NCBI RefSeq assembly: GCF_034092395.1
Contig: NZ_CP139301.1
Location: 1,364,001-1,428,000, forward strand
Source: Prochlorococcus sp. MIT 1307
GTDB lineage: Bacteria > Cyanobacteriota > Cyanobacteriia > PCC-6307 > Cyanobiaceae
DNA: 64,000 bases
Direction: 5' to 3'
Positions within the stretch are counted from its first letter, which is position 1, and the number at the start of each line of letters is the position of its first letter. The position numbers and the translations under genes are program-made. This document shows positions 49,981 to 60,737 of the stretch, in pieces. The notes beneath the pieces were generated by a model. It was not told where the DNA came from. It saw nothing but the letters and a program-made list of their open reading frames with translations, and made no database searches.

Positions 49981-50885
49981 GTTCTATTGCTGAATTATCT
50001 TCTGTTCCTTTTGGTCGCTTGTTAACAGCGATGGTTACACCTTTTGCTGAAGATGGACGAGTAGATTTGTCCTTGGCAGCACGTCTTGCTGGTCATCTAG
50101 TCGATCAAGGTTCTGATGGGATTGTGGTTTGTGGCACCACTGGTGAATCACCCACACTTAGTTGGAAGGAGCAACATCAGTTACTTGAAACAGTTCGTGA
50201 GGCAGTTGGCCCAGATATTTTTGTCTTGGCGGGTACTGGCAGCAACAGTACTGCTGAAGCTGTAGAAGCTACGCGAGCAGCGGCTGCGTCTGGAGCTCAT
50301 GGTGCCTTAGTAGTGGTTCCTTATTACAACAAACCACCTCAAGAAGGATTGGAGTCTCATTTTCGGGCAATTGCCGCTGCTGCGCCTGACTTACCACTTA
50401 TGCTTTACAACATTCCTGGTAGGACAGGCTGTGTGCTTGAGCCCAAAACTGTTGCAAGTTTGATGGATTGTCAGAATGTAGTCAGTTTTAAGGCAGCGAG
50501 TGGAACAACTGAGGAGGTTACGCAATTAAGGATGGAGTGTGGTCCAAAATTAGCTATTTATAGTGGTGATGATGGTTTGCTTCTTCCAATGTTGTCTGTA
50601 GGGGCTGTTGGAGTAGTTAGTGTGGCCAGTCATCTGGTAGGACTTCGTCTCAAGGCGATGATTAATGCCTATCTCGAGGGTCAGGTTTCTATTGCTCTTC
50701 AATATCATGAGGAGTTGCAACCTCTTTTTAAAGCTCTATTCGCCACTACGAATCCAATTCCTGTCAAAGCTGCATTAGAGCTTGATGGTTGGCCTGTTGG
50801 AGCTCCTAGGAGTCCTTTACTTCGCTTAAATAACCAAATGAAAGATGAACTGTCCAAAATTCTTTCTGCGTTGCCTAAGCATTAA
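49977..50885 (+). CDS. dapA: 4-hydroxy-tetrahydrodipicolinate synthase
   Basis: DapA condenses pyruvate with aspartate semialdehyde toward lysine and diaminopimelate. The 302-residue TIM barrel has [24 protein letters not shown] with the catalytic tyrosine, YNIPGRTG, and the Schiff-base lysine in VVSFKAASG (around residue 168). It is directly coupled to asd. The next gene, rnj, follows on the same strand after 82 bases. Confidence 0.97.
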   Translation: MSSIAELSSVPFGRLLTAMVTPFAEDGRVDLSLAARLAGHLVDQGSDGIVVCGTTGESPTLSWKEQHQLLETVREAVGPDIFVLAGTGSNSTAEAVEATRAAAASGAHGALVVVPYYNKPPQEGLESHFRAIAAAAPDLPLMLYNIPGRTGCVLEPKTVASLMDCQNVVSFKAASGTTEEVTQLRMECGPKLAIYSGDDGLLLPMLSVGAVGVVSVASHLVGLRLKAMINAYLEGQVSIALQYHEELQPLFKALFATTNPIPVKAALELDGWPVGAPRSPLLRLNNQMKDELSKILSALPKH

Positions 50886-50967
50886 TGTCAGGGCTTCTCT
50901 AAAAGCTTGCTTTGCGTTCTGCGCTATCGCAATACCTCTCACCAGGTAGTTTTTTCATACTCTTTCC

Positions 50968-52980
50968 ATGACGTCCAGTACCATCAATTTGAATAGTTCG
51001 AATTCCAGATCTTCTGGTAGCTCCAAAACGAAGGAGCCTTGCTTACGCGTAATTCCTCTTGGCGGTCTCCATGAGATTGGCAAAAACACTTGTGTCTTTG
51101 AGTATGGCGATGACCTCATGCTTGTGGATGCAGGACTCGCATTCCCCGACGATGGAATGCATGGTGTCAATGTCGTAATGCCTGATACGACTTACCTGAG
51201 GGAAAACCAGAAACGTATTCGTGCCTTAATCGTTACACATGGTCATGAGGATCACATTGGTGGTATTTCACACCACTTGAAGCATTTCAAGATCCCAATT
51301 ATTTATGGTCCTCCCTTAGCTATGTCGATGCTGCAGGGAAAGATGGAAGATGCAGGTGTCAATAACTGCACAACTATTCAGACAATTACTCCTCGAGAGG
51401 TTGTCAAAGTTGGTCAGCATTTTTCGGTTGAATATATTCGCAACACCCATTCAATTTCTGATAGTTTTTCGCTGGCTATCACTACTCCTGTTGGGGTGGT
51501 GATCTTTACTGGAGATTTCAAGTTTGACCATACGCCTCCAGATGGAGAGCATTTCGACATTCAGCGATTAGCTCATTACGGAGAGAAGGGTGTTCTGTGT
51601 CTTTTTTCAGATTCGACGAATGCGGAAGTGCCTGGCTTTACGCCGTCTGAACGTTCTGTATTCCCTAACCTTGATCGCCACATAGCGACCTCAGAGGGTC
51701 GAGTGATCGTTACAACCTTTGCTAGTTCTACTCATAGGGTTGCAATGATCATTGAGCTGGCCATGAAAAATGGCAGGAAAGTAGGGCTAATGGGTCGTTC
51801 CATGCTCAATGTGGTTGCAAAGGCTCGAGAGTTGGGCTACTTGAGATGCCCTGATGATTTATTTGTACCGATTAAACAAATTCGTGATTTACCTGATCGT
51901 GAAACCTTGTTGTTAATGACCGGTAGTCAGGGTGAACCAATGGCAGCGTTAAGCCGCATATCTCGAGGAGAGCATCAACATGTTCAAGTAAAGAGTACTG
52001 ACACAATTATTTTTTCTGCTAGCCCGATTCCTGGCAATACCATTTCAGTGGTCAATACCATTGACAGTTTGATGAAGCTGGGAGCCAAGGTTGTTTATGG
52101 CAAGTCACAGGGTATTCATGTTTCTGGTCATGGCTGTCAAGAAGACCATAAGTTGATGCTTGCATTGACCAGGCCAAAGTTCTTTGTGCCTGTCCATGGT
52201 GAGCACAGGATGCTTATTTGCCATAGTAAAAGTGCTCAATCTATGGGCATTTCATCGGACAATATTTTGATTCTTGAGAATGGGGATGTTGTTCAACTCA
52301 CTCCAGATTCAATCTCTAAAGGTGAATCAGTGACTGCTGGGATAGAACTACTTGACGCTTCAAGGGAAGGCATCGTTGATAACCGAGTATTGAAAGAACG
52401 TCAGCAATTAGCTGAAGATGGTGTTATCACAGTTTTAGCCGCAGTAAGTACTGATGGTGTAATGGTTGCTCCGCCCAGAGTGAATTTGCGTGGTGTTGTC
52501 ACTAGTGTTGACGCGAAAAAGATGTCTCTTTGGACTGAGAGGGAGATCACCTGGGTTTTAGAGAATCGTTGGAAGCAACTTGCTCGTCAGACGGGTGGAA
52601 GTTCAATAGAGGTTGATTGGATGGGTTTGCAGCGTGAGGTTGAAGCTGGTTTAGCTCGACGTATGCGGCGTGAGCTGCAAGTAGAGCCATTGATACTTTG
52701 CTTAGTTCAACCTGCTCCTGGGGGAACACCTGTTTATAAAGGCAGGACAGATCTTGAAACTGATTCAAAACCGATTACTAGGCGGGTTGATGGACCTCGT
52801 TCTGGGCGTGATAGTGCATCGGCTGCAACTCCCGTTAAGGTTTCTAAAGCTGCAGCACAATCTGCCCCTGGAGTTGAGCCACCCTCTAAATCAGTTGTAG
52901 TTAAGAGTCAACAAGTTGAATCTCAAACTGAGATGCCAACCGGTCGTACACGACGGAGGCGCTCAGCGGTTGCTTCTTGA
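50968..52980 (+). CDS. rnj: Ribonuclease J
   Basis: A 670-residue metallo-beta-lactamase/beta-CASP ribonuclease, with both endonuclease and 5'-3' exonuclease activity in the family. Metal ligands are in HGHEDHIGG (91-99), the FTGDFKFDHTP segment and SGHGCQEDHK, with the FVPVHGEHRML motif. The N-terminal 25 residues are Ser/Asn-rich, and the C terminus from about 600 is a disordered basic tail (TGRTRRRRSAVAS). It lies after dapA, an order also found elsewhere in cyanobacteria. Confidence 0.95.
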   Translation: MTSSTINLNSSNSRSSGSSKTKEPCLRVIPLGGLHEIGKNTCVFEYGDDLMLVDAGLAFPDDGMHGVNVVMPDTTYLRENQKRIRALIVTHGHEDHIGGISHHLKHFKIPIIYGPPLAMSMLQGKMEDAGVNNCTTIQTITPREVVKVGQHFSVEYIRNTHSISDSFSLAITTPVGVVIFTGDFKFDHTPPDGEHFDIQRLAHYGEKGVLCLFSDSTNAEVPGFTPSERSVFPNLDRHIATSEGRVIVTTFASSTHRVAMIIELAMKNGRKVGLMGRSMLNVVAKARELGYLRCPDDLFVPIKQIRDLPDRETLLLMTGSQGEPMAALSRISRGEHQHVQVKSTDTIIFSASPIPGNTISVVNTIDSLMKLGAKVVYGKSQGIHVSGHGCQEDHKLMLALTRPKFFVPVHGEHRMLICHSKSAQSMGISSDNILILENGDVVQLTPDSISKGESVTAGIELLDASREGIVDNRVLKERQQLAEDGVITVLAAVSTDGVMVAPPRVNLRGVVTSVDAKKMSLWTEREITWVLENRWKQLARQTGGSSIEVDWMGLQREVEAGLARRMRRELQVEPLILCLVQPAPGGTPVYKGRTDLETDSKPITRRVDGPRSGRDSASAATPVKVSKAAAQSAPGVEPPSKSVVVKSQQVESQTEMPTGRTRRRRSAVAS

Positions 52981-53017
52981 AAAATTTCAAAATGAATGAT
53001 GGTTCTCTTTGAACTGT

Positions 53018-54013
53018 TTACTGGGTTTGCGTGAGTTCAATTGATTCGCGCTTCCAATTTATTTTCCATCCTTGGCTGAGATGCGAACATCCTGGAGTTT
53101 TGTTGGTGCCAATTTTGTAGCTAAGTTCTTCAAGTTGAGCTGCGGATAGCACAGGAGCTTCTTTTTGTTTTAGCCATCGCGCTAATAAAGTTGCTCTTGC
53201 GGTTAATGAAAGTGTAGAAAAAGCTTGCCTATACAGACCCTGAGGATGTTCGATTGCTTGAAGTAAAAGAGTGGCGATGGCATCTTGATCTTCTTTGTAA
53301 TGACATAGCCTTTCTGCAAGTGATGCCATTCTCATGCTGCACCCAGGGTGGAGTTCTTCCAAGATGGGAAAGATTTTTTTACGAACTTTATTACGGCTCA
53401 GTGTAATATTTTTATTAGATGGATCAATCCATATAGGTAGTTTCATCTCTTTGCAGATTAAGGCTGTATCATCTCTACTGAAATCAAGTAATGGACGGAC
53501 TAAATATATACCTTTCTCAAGATTTCTTGATTCTGGAAGAGTGCTAAGTCCAGCTAAATCGCACCCTCTAGCCAGATTAAGTAATAAAGTCTCGGCTCGA
53601 TCACTACCTGTGTGACCCGTCAGAATATGAGTGCAAGTGTGGAACTTATCTTTTGCAATTTTAGCTAACTGTTCATATCTCCACTTTCTTGCATAAGCTT
53701 CGCTTTTGGTTAGTTCTTTTGTTGTTTGATGAGAGAAGAAATTCAGGTTTTTTTCTTCACACCAGCTTTTGAGTTCTTTTGCGATATCTCCAGACTTTTG
53801 ATGCCAGCCGTGATCACCATGCCATACGTATAACTTCCACTTGTGCAATCTTTGGAGATCAACTATTAGTTGTAGTAGCGCCATTGAATCTTGACCTCCA
53901 GAAACTGCTATCAGCAGAGATGATCCGTCGGGAATAAGATTTTTTTTAGTAATTAATTTTTTGTGCAGTCGAAGGTGCCATGGTGTCCACGGTTTTGAGT
54001 TGCTCGTGGACAT
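53018..54013 (-). CDS. tilS: tRNA(Ile)-lysidine synthase
   Basis: TilS adds lysine to C34 of the CAU-anticodon tRNA-Ile so that it reads AUA. The ATP pyrophosphatase P-loop is AVSGGQDSMALL, and the family segments WHGDHGWHQKSGD and GHTGSDRAETLLLNLARG follow. From ATG at 54013 it has 331 residues, placing the P-loop where the family has it; the frame is open to 54046. Divergent from ycf23. Confidence 0.93.
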   Translation of the reverse strand: MSTSNSKPWTPWHLRLHKKLITKKNLIPDGSSLLIAVSGGQDSMALLQLIVDLQRLHKWKLYVWHGDHGWHQKSGDIAKELKSWCEEKNLNFFSHQTTKELTKSEAYARKWRYEQLAKIAKDKFHTCTHILTGHTGSDRAETLLLNLARGCDLAGLSTLPESRNLEKGIYLVRPLLDFSRDDTALICKEMKLPIWIDPSNKNITLSRNKVRKKIFPILEELHPGCSMRMASLAERLCHYKEDQDAIATLLLQAIEHPQGLYRQAFSTLSLTARATLLARWLKQKEAPVLSAAQLEELSYKIGTNKTPGCSHLSQGWKINWKRESIELTQTQ

Positions 54014-54103
54014 GGACATTGTTGTTTGGTTAACCAACTCAATCAATTTTGTTAGAAGATGGTGGGTGTGGATGGGACAATCAGTTTGTTCGATGGTCTT
54101 TTA

Positions 54104-54892
54104 ATGGCTCGTCTTCACCATTTACCTCCTGCATTGCAGCAAAGTCTTGAGCAACGTTCTCTCCTTAAGGTTATTGCTGGCCTAAGCAATTTTGACCCTG
54201 TTTCCGTGGAAATGGTTGCCAGGGCCGCTGGTGGTGGTGGTGCTGATTTGCTTGATGTTGCCTGTGAACCTGATTTGGTGCATTTAGCAATCCATGCCTC
54301 TGGATTGCCAGTTTGTGTTAGTGCAGTGGAACCTGACTTATTCCCTAAAGCCATAGAAGCTGGTGCAGCGATGATCGAGATAGGGAATTTTGATTCTTTT
54401 TATTCACGAGGGCGTTTCTTTTCCGCACAAGAGGTCTTTCAGTTAACTATTCAAACTAGAAAGTTGTTGCCCAATGTTGTTTTATCTGTAACTGTTCCGC
54501 ATGTTTTACCTTTACACGAGCAAGCACAATTAGCCTTGGACTTGAGTAATGCAGGTGCTGATTTAATTCAGACTGAAGGTGGAACTAGTTCGCGGCCTTT
54601 AAGTGCAGGCAATTTAGGAATGATTGAGAAAGCCGCTCCAACATTGGCAGCTACTCAAACTATTTTTGATAGTCTTAAACAAGCAGGTAATGACATTCCT
54701 TTGCTTTGTGCTTCAGGCCTTTCAGCAGTGACTGTGCCAATGGCATTAGCTGTTGGCGCATCTGGCGTAGGAATAGGATCTGCTGTCAATAGGCTGAGTA
54801 ATGAGTTAGAAATGATCGCAGTAGTTAAAAGATTAAGAGAAGCAACTTCTTCATTTTCTTCTTCCCTCGCCGTGAGCCAAAAGTGTTCTTGA
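54104..54892 (+). CDS. ycf23: Ycf23 / DUF561 TIM-barrel protein
   Basis: A 262-residue protein from ATG at 54104 (MARLHHLPPALQQSLEQRSLL); an earlier start at 54059 is possible. The KVIAGLSNFDP segment near the N terminus, the ADLLDVACEPDLV strand and the phosphate-binding-like ends ADLIQTEGGT and LCASGLSAVTVPMALAVGASGVGIGSAVN are typical of Ycf23/DUF561. These proteins occur in cyanobacteria and some plastid genomes; their reaction is not established. The glycine-rich barrel ends suggest a phosphorylated ligand, which is inference. Confidence 0.85.
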   Translation: MARLHHLPPALQQSLEQRSLLKVIAGLSNFDPVSVEMVARAAGGGGADLLDVACEPDLVHLAIHASGLPVCVSAVEPDLFPKAIEAGAAMIEIGNFDSFYSRGRFFSAQEVFQLTIQTRKLLPNVVLSVTVPHVLPLHEQAQLALDLSNAGADLIQTEGGTSSRPLSAGNLGMIEKAAPTLAATQTIFDSLKQAGNDIPLLCASGLSAVTVPMALAVGASGVGIGSAVNRLSNELEMIAVVKRLREATSSFSSSLAVSQKCS

Positions 54893-55111
54893 TAATTATC
54901 TAGAGGCTTGAAATTTGTATAAAAAGCAGTTCTAACTTGACTTAACAATATCTTTTTCCTTTAGTTATTGCTTTGTCGAATATTTCACTTGAATGGAAGT
55001 CAATGCAAAGTAGCGACGTTTTAGCTATTGGATTTTAAAATCAATATTCAATAAACATCACATGCAATATTCCTACAACTGCAATGGCTATTTTTTAGTG
55101 AAATTAATGTG

Positions 55112-57154
55112 ATGGCTAAACATCGACTAACTGCTCCTTACAGTCCCAAAGGTGATCAGCCACAGGCCATCGCTCGTTTAGTAGAGGGAGTCAATGCAGG
55201 AAAGCCTTATCAAACTTTGTTGGGTGCAACTGGTACGGGAAAAACCTTTACAATTGCAAATGTAATTGCCCAAACAGGTAGGCCTGCACTTGTGTTGGCA
55301 CACAATAAAACTCTTGCTGCTCAGCTTTGTAATGAACTAAGAGAGTTTTTTCCTGACAATGCTGTCGAATACTTTATTTCTTATTATGATTATTATCAGC
55401 CAGAAGCATATGTTCCTGTAAGCGATACTTACATAGCCAAGACAGCATCAATTAATGAAGAGATTGATATGCTTAGACATTCCGCAACTCGATCACTATT
55501 TGAAAGGAAAGATGTAATTGTTGTGGCATCTATTAGTTGCATATATGGCTTGGGTATTCCTAGTGAATATTTAAAAGCTTCGGTTGGATTCCAAGTTGGC
55601 GATGTTATTGATTTACGCCAAGTTTTGAGGGAATTAGTGAATAATCAATATATGCGAAATGACTTTGATATAAATCGAGGCCGCTTTCGTGTGAAAGGAG
55701 ATGTATTAGAAATTGGGCCTGCTTATGATGACAGATTGGTCCGTATAGAGCTATTTGGTGATGAAATCGAAGCGATTCGTTTTGTTGATCCAACTACTGG
55801 TGAAATACTACAAAGTTTAGAGAACATTAATATTTACCCTGCGAAACATTTTGTAACCCCTAAAGATCGTCTTTCTAGTGCAATCAAGGCTATTCAAAAT
55901 GAGTTAAAAGAAAGATTAGATAGTTTAAATGAACAAGGAAAATTATTAGAGGCTCAAAGATTAGAGCAAAGAACCACTTATGATTTGGAGATGCTAAAAG
56001 AAGTCGGATATTGTAATGGGGTTGAAAATTATGCTAGACATTTATCAGGGCGCCCAGAAGGATCCCCTCCTGAATGTCTAATAGACTACTTTCCAAAAGA
56101 TTGGCTCCTGGTTGTTGATGAAAGTCATGTAACTTGTTCTCAATTAAGAGCAATGTACAATGGTGATCAGTCAAGAAAAAAGGTTCTAATAGAGCATGGG
56201 TTTCGTTTACCAAGTGCAGCCGATAATCGACCCTTAAAGAGTGAGGAGTTTTGGAAGAAGGCTAGACAAACTGTTTTTATCAGTGCAACTCCAGGTGATT
56301 GGGAATTGAATAAGAGTGATGGAGAGGTTGCGGAACAAGTTATCAGGCCAACTGGAGTACTCGATCCTTTGGTAGAGGTGCGCCCTACTGAAGGTCAGGT
56401 TGATGACTTGTTGGGTGAAATAAGAATCAGAGTCAAGAAAAAACAGAGAATTTTAATCACAACTCTGACAAAAAGAATGGCAGAGGATTTAACAGATTAT
56501 CTTTCAGAAAATAGTGTTCGCGTTCGATATCTTCACTCAGAAATTCATTCTCTTGAACGTATCGAGATTATTCAGGACCTTAGATTGGGTGAATATGATG
56601 TTTTGGTTGGAGTTAATCTTCTACGTGAAGGATTAGATCTGCCTGAAGTTTCATTGGTGGTCATACTTGATGCTGATAAAGAAGGTTTTCTTAGAGCTGA
56701 AAGATCTTTGATTCAAACAATTGGAAGAGCTGCGAGGCATGTTGAAGGTATGGCACTTTTATATGCAGATAACCTTACTGAGTCGATGACGAAAGCAATT
56801 ACTGAGACAGAGAGGCGTAGAAATATTCAAAAATCTTATAATGAGAAATATGGGATAGTACCTAGACCTGCTGGCAGAAAGGCTAGTAATTCCATTCTTT
56901 CATTCCTTGAGCTCTCTAGACGATTGCAAGCCGAAGGCAATAATAGTGATTTAATTCAAATTGCATCAAAAGCAACGGATGATATTCATAAAGAAGATCT
57001 TGGAATGGCCTTAGAAGCATTGCCAGAGATCATTAATAAACTAGAAGAAAAAATGGGTATGGCTGCAAAACAGTTGAATTTTGAAGATGCTGCGAAGTTA
57101 CGCGACAAGATTAAGCACTTAAGACAAAAGTTGATTGGGCATTTCAGTGACTAG
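55112..57154 (+). CDS. uvrB: Excinuclease ABC subunit B
   Basis: The damage-verification helicase of nucleotide excision repair, 680 residues from ATG at 55112 (a GTG at 55109 is the alternative). Walker A GATGTGKT is at 38-45, the beta-hairpin [10 protein letters not shown] near residue 93, VVDESHVT and the helicase QTIGRAARH motif follow, and a UVR coiled-coil domain closes the C terminus ([16 protein letters not shown]). Its 219-base upstream region contains a GATTTTAAAATC palindrome. I see no LexA box. Confidence 0.97.
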   Translation: MAKHRLTAPYSPKGDQPQAIARLVEGVNAGKPYQTLLGATGTGKTFTIANVIAQTGRPALVLAHNKTLAAQLCNELREFFPDNAVEYFISYYDYYQPEAYVPVSDTYIAKTASINEEIDMLRHSATRSLFERKDVIVVASISCIYGLGIPSEYLKASVGFQVGDVIDLRQVLRELVNNQYMRNDFDINRGRFRVKGDVLEIGPAYDDRLVRIELFGDEIEAIRFVDPTTGEILQSLENINIYPAKHFVTPKDRLSSAIKAIQNELKERLDSLNEQGKLLEAQRLEQRTTYDLEMLKEVGYCNGVENYARHLSGRPEGSPPECLIDYFPKDWLLVVDESHVTCSQLRAMYNGDQSRKKVLIEHGFRLPSAADNRPLKSEEFWKKARQTVFISATPGDWELNKSDGEVAEQVIRPTGVLDPLVEVRPTEGQVDDLLGEIRIRVKKKQRILITTLTKRMAEDLTDYLSENSVRVRYLHSEIHSLERIEIIQDLRLGEYDVLVGVNLLREGLDLPEVSLVVILDADKEGFLRAERSLIQTIGRAARHVEGMALLYADNLTESMTKAITETERRRNIQKSYNEKYGIVPRPAGRKASNSILSFLELSRRLQAEGNNSDLIQIASKATDDIHKEDLGMALEALPEIINKLEEKMGMAAKQLNFEDAAKLRDKIKHLRQKLIGHFSD

Positions 57155-57164
57155 TTATTACCAT

Positions 57165-58922
57165 TTACTCACCTAGTTTAAAACAATCATGGACTGCTTT
57201 GAGTGCAACTAATCCATCTTTTTTTGCTACAACACAACTGGTGCGGATTTCGCTAGTTGCAATCATTGCAATGTTGATTTTTGCCTGAGCTAATGCTCTA
57301 AACATACGAGCTGCTGTCCCAGGTGTGGCAGGCATACCTGCACCAACTGCGCTCACTCGTGTGATTTCGGGCCCGTCTTCTACCTGAGCACCTGGCCACT
57401 TTGCTAACAACGGGGCAAGTGCCTTTCCTGCATTTTGACGATCGTTTTTTTTGAGAGTGAAACTTATATCTCGTGAGCCATCTTTTTGCTGCCTTTCAGA
57501 TTGCACTATTGCATCTAAGCTAATTCCTGCATCTGCTAGTGCTGTGCACAATGCAGCCGCTGTTCCTGGTTTGTCAGGAACGCCTCTGACGCTTACTTGG
57601 GCTTGATCTGGATCGAGAGCAATCCCTCTGACTTCAGGCTCTCCAATTCCATTTGCTCCTGGATTTACTTGGATTTGATGTTCATCTAGTTCAAAGGCAT
57701 CTCCCACTGCGCGCATTCCTTTTGGGCCTAGTGATTTATCAATGACACAACTTACTTTGACTTCGCTCGTTGCGATTAGCCTAAGGTTGATTCCTTTTCT
57801 GGAAAGGGTATCAAACAGTGTTGCTGCAATCCCCGGCCGTCCCATGATGCCAGCCCCACTAATGCTTAGTTTGGACATTCCGCTTTGAGCTAAGAGTTCT
57901 CCCCCCATCTGTGAGAGGACACTCATACAAATCGTTCGGGCTTTAGGTAATTCTTCTTCGTTAACTGTAAATGTGATGTCATTACTATTGCCTTCATGCG
58001 TTGCTTGGATGATTAGATCCACATTGACACCTGCATTAGACAACTTCTCAAATAAATCTGCTGCTACGCCTGGTTGATCTGGGACATGAGATAGTCCTAG
58101 TACTGCTTGTCCTTCTACAAGCTCCACCCCATCGACTGGGCGTCCCAGCTCTAGTCCATCTCGACCTAACGAACGCTTGCTTTCACTAGTTAATGTTGTT
58201 CCTGGATCATTGGTCCAGCTTGAACGCACCTTCAGCTTGACTCCGTAGTTTCTAGCTAGCTCTACTGCTCTTGGGTGTAGTACTGCTGCGCCTAAACTAG
58301 CTAGTTCAAGCATTTCGTCACAGCTCAAACTGGGCATTAATTTCGCATCTGCCACCTTGCGTGGATCAGTGGTTAGTACCCCTGGGACATCAGTGTAAAT
58401 TTCACATGCATCGGCACTTAATGCAGTTGCAAGAGCTACTGCAGAAGTATCTGATCCTCCTCTGCCAAGAGTAGTGATTTCTGCTGTGCCGCCACTACTT
58501 AGACTGGTTCCTTGGAATCCAGCAACCACAACAACATATCCTTCTTCTAGCCTGTTTTTTATACGCTCAGTCTTTACTTCTAGTATTCGTGCACGCCCAT
58601 GAGAAGATTCTGTGACTATTCCAACTTGGCTGCCTGTCATAGAAATTGCCTGCACACCCAGTTCATGAAGTGCGATTGAAAGTAAAGCTATTGATACTTG
58701 TTCTCCTGTTGCCAGCAGCATGTCCATTTCTCTTTGAGGTGGATTGCTACTAATTGCTTCTGCGAGGCAAGTTAACTCATCTGTTGTATGGCCCATTGCA
58801 GAAACTACAATCACCAGCTCATGCCCCAATTCCCTGCTGCTAGCAACTCTTTTTGCTACTGCTTGGATTCTTTTGACACTCCCTACAGAAGTACCACCAA
58901 ACTTTTGGACCAACAAGGCCAT
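57165..58922 (-). CDS. lysC: Aspartokinase with four ACT domains
   Basis: A 585-residue aspartate kinase, the entry step to lysine, threonine and methionine. The kinase domain has VQKFGGTSVGSVKRI and TTLGRGGSDTSAVALA. The C-terminal half carries two repeated ACT pairs (from about 265 and 425), each with DQPGVAADLF or DKPGTAAALC and MPATPGTAARMF-type segments. Four ACT units rather than two is the cyanobacterial layout, presumably for allosteric control. It converges on uvrB with a 10-base gap. Confidence 0.95.
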   Translation of the reverse strand: MALLVQKFGGTSVGSVKRIQAVAKRVASSRELGHELVIVVSAMGHTTDELTCLAEAISSNPPQREMDMLLATGEQVSIALLSIALHELGVQAISMTGSQVGIVTESSHGRARILEVKTERIKNRLEEGYVVVVAGFQGTSLSSGGTAEITTLGRGGSDTSAVALATALSADACEIYTDVPGVLTTDPRKVADAKLMPSLSCDEMLELASLGAAVLHPRAVELARNYGVKLKVRSSWTNDPGTTLTSESKRSLGRDGLELGRPVDGVELVEGQAVLGLSHVPDQPGVAADLFEKLSNAGVNVDLIIQATHEGNSNDITFTVNEEELPKARTICMSVLSQMGGELLAQSGMSKLSISGAGIMGRPGIAATLFDTLSRKGINLRLIATSEVKVSCVIDKSLGPKGMRAVGDAFELDEHQIQVNPGANGIGEPEVRGIALDPDQAQVSVRGVPDKPGTAAALCTALADAGISLDAIVQSERQQKDGSRDISFTLKKNDRQNAGKALAPLLAKWPGAQVEDGPEITRVSAVGAGMPATPGTAARMFRALAQAKINIAMIATSEIRTSCVVAKKDGLVALKAVHDCFKLGE

Positions 58923-58962
58923 CCAATTATCCTAGGAAGGGTGTAATCCTTTTAGTTTGCAT

Positions 58963-59982
58963 TTACTTAAAGCAATTGTCGCTAAGTAGACCCTCTTTGA
59001 AAGCATCTGCAGGCAAAATACCTTTTTTTAAAGCAGCTTCTATATCTAACAAACAACCAAGTAATTCGAGAAAGCGATTGGGTAGCTTGCCTTGGAGTTG
59101 TTTGCGCATTACATAAATACGTTTGGGATTTGCAATACCTGCTGCTTTAGCAATTACACCAACATCTTTTTCCCCTTGTTTTTCCAGAAGACTTACCCAA
59201 AGCCATCCTCTTACTTGGCTTGTGAGTGTTGCCAGAATGCGAAGTGCTGGCTCGCCTTTATCAAGTAATGCATTCAACCGCTCAAGTGCTTCTCCAATAT
59301 TGTCTGCTAGTAAAGAATCTCCTATTTGCAGCGCATTAGTTGCCATACCTTCAATTAAAGCTTGAACAATATCTGCGGTTATATAAGCCTTTTGTTGGTG
59401 TGTATTGGTTTTGTTCTTTCTTGTGTCCGCGAGTATTGAAAGCTTTTTGAGTTCTGAAGTCAGCTTTCCACTGTCATTTCCTATTGCTTCTACAAGGAGA
59501 GCAGTGGCCTCGGTTGTAAGTGTAATGTCCAATTCTTTAGCTGTACGCTCTACTAGTTTTGTTTTACCTGCGCCATCCCAAATTGCTGGCAGGACAAAGC
59601 TTTTTTCAAAAGCTTGGTTTTTTTTGATGAGAGCTTGGAGTGCTTTTGTAGCTTTTAATCGGCCGTCAGGCTTATTTGTGTTGCTAAGAATTAAGTGGGT
59701 TTTGCTAGGAACTAGTTCAAGAATTTCTTCAAAGCTTTTTGCAAGATCGCTAGAACAACCATTACAAAAAGGGCTGCGTTTGACCAAGATCACCCTACCT
59801 CCATTGCCAAATGGAGGAGTTCGCACCTCTTCTAGAGCTTGACTTGCTTGCAAGTTGTCTGATCCATCTAGACGACTAAGGTTGACGCTTGTCCATACAG
59901 GATCAATAATTTTTTGAATTAGGGCTTCTACTGCACGATCGCTGGCAGCTGAATCATCTCCCCAAACTAGGTGTATTGGCAT
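58963..59982 (-). CDS. holA: DNA polymerase III subunit delta
   Basis: A 339-residue clamp-loader subunit. It starts MPIHLVWGDDSAASDRAVEAL, typical of the delta N terminus, with FGNGGRVILVKRSPF and later FVLPAIWDGAGKTKLVERT. The C-terminal domain has LLDKGEPALRILATLTSQVRGWLWV and the helical QLQGKLPNRFLELLGCLLDIEAALKKG collar region. Sequence conservation of this family is low, but the order of segments is right. Divergent from the cbiC gene. Confidence 0.85.
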   Translation of the reverse strand: MPIHLVWGDDSAASDRAVEALIQKIIDPVWTSVNLSRLDGSDNLQASQALEEVRTPPFGNGGRVILVKRSPFCNGCSSDLAKSFEEILELVPSKTHLILSNTNKPDGRLKATKALQALIKKNQAFEKSFVLPAIWDGAGKTKLVERTAKELDITLTTEATALLVEAIGNDSGKLTSELKKLSILADTRKNKTNTHQQKAYITADIVQALIEGMATNALQIGDSLLADNIGEALERLNALLDKGEPALRILATLTSQVRGWLWVSLLEKQGEKDVGVIAKAAGIANPKRIYVMRKQLQGKLPNRFLELLGCLLDIEAALKKGILPADAFKEGLLSDNCFK

Positions 59983-60032
59983 AGTTCAAGTTAGATCATT
60001 GGTTTGTTTCATAGATCATGTTTTAAATATGT

Positions 60033-60680
60033 TTGAGACTGACGACAGTGCAAGTGAAAACAATTGATCATCCAATTTTTCTGGAGAGTATTGCTTTTAT
60101 ACAGTCGCAACTAGGTTGGACTGGATTAGACCCTTTGCAACAGCAAGTTCTTGAAAGGTTGATTCATAGCAGCGGAGATTTTGACTTGAAGTCTTTGATT
60201 AGCTTTAGTCCTGGCGCGTGTCAAAAAGGAGTGTTTGCATTGCAGTCGGGTGCAAACATTTTTACAGATACTGCAATGGCATTAGCGGCCGTTTTACCTA
60301 TGGCTGTACGAACTTCTAATGCAAAAGTTCGTACAGTGCTTGATTGGGTTCCTGAAAAGACTGTTGAAGGGACCACGCGAACTGCACTTGGCATGAAGCG
60401 AGCTTGGCAAGAACTTTCAATTGACTGCACTTCACCTCCACCTATTGTTTTAATAGGTAGTGCTCCTAAGGCTTTGGAGACTTTATTAGATTTGGTCTCG
60501 CAAGGCTCAATCGCTCCTAGTTTGATTATTGGTATGCCAGTTGGTTTTATTGGCGTAGCTGAGAGTAAAAGGCGCTTGTCGCTTAGTGGCTTACCCAATA
60601 TTGCGTTAGGTGGTACTAGGGGTGGAGCGGGACTGGCCGCAGCAGCAATGAATGCTTTATTGCGAGCCTCTATGTCCTAG
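60033..60680 (+). CDS. cbiC: Precorrin-8X (cobalt-precorrin-8) methylmutase
   Basis: A 215-residue enzyme of cobalamin synthesis that moves the C-11 methyl group to C-12 to give (cobalto)hydrogenobyrinate. Family segments are DHPIFLESIAFI, ERLIHSSGDFDL, a GANIFTDTAMALAAV region, VLIGSAPKALETLLDLV and PVGFIGVAESKRRL. The start is TTG at 60033, with a GTG at 60048 as alternative. It lies divergent from holA and converges on mutS. Confidence 0.92.
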   Translation: MRLTTVQVKTIDHPIFLESIAFIQSQLGWTGLDPLQQQVLERLIHSSGDFDLKSLISFSPGACQKGVFALQSGANIFTDTAMALAAVLPMAVRTSNAKVRTVLDWVPEKTVEGTTRTALGMKRAWQELSIDCTSPPPIVLIGSAPKALETLLDLVSQGSIAPSLIIGMPVGFIGVAESKRRLSLSGLPNIALGGTRGGAGLAAAAMNALLRASMS

Positions 60681-60737
60681 TTTGCAAGAGATAATTAGGC
60701 TGTTTCGTTGATAGCCTGTTTTTGTAGCTCAATATCT

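Noticed and set aside
59405-59842. Plus-strand ORF of 145 codons
   Set aside because: Antisense to holA; Ser/Phe/Leu-rich composition of a shadow frame.
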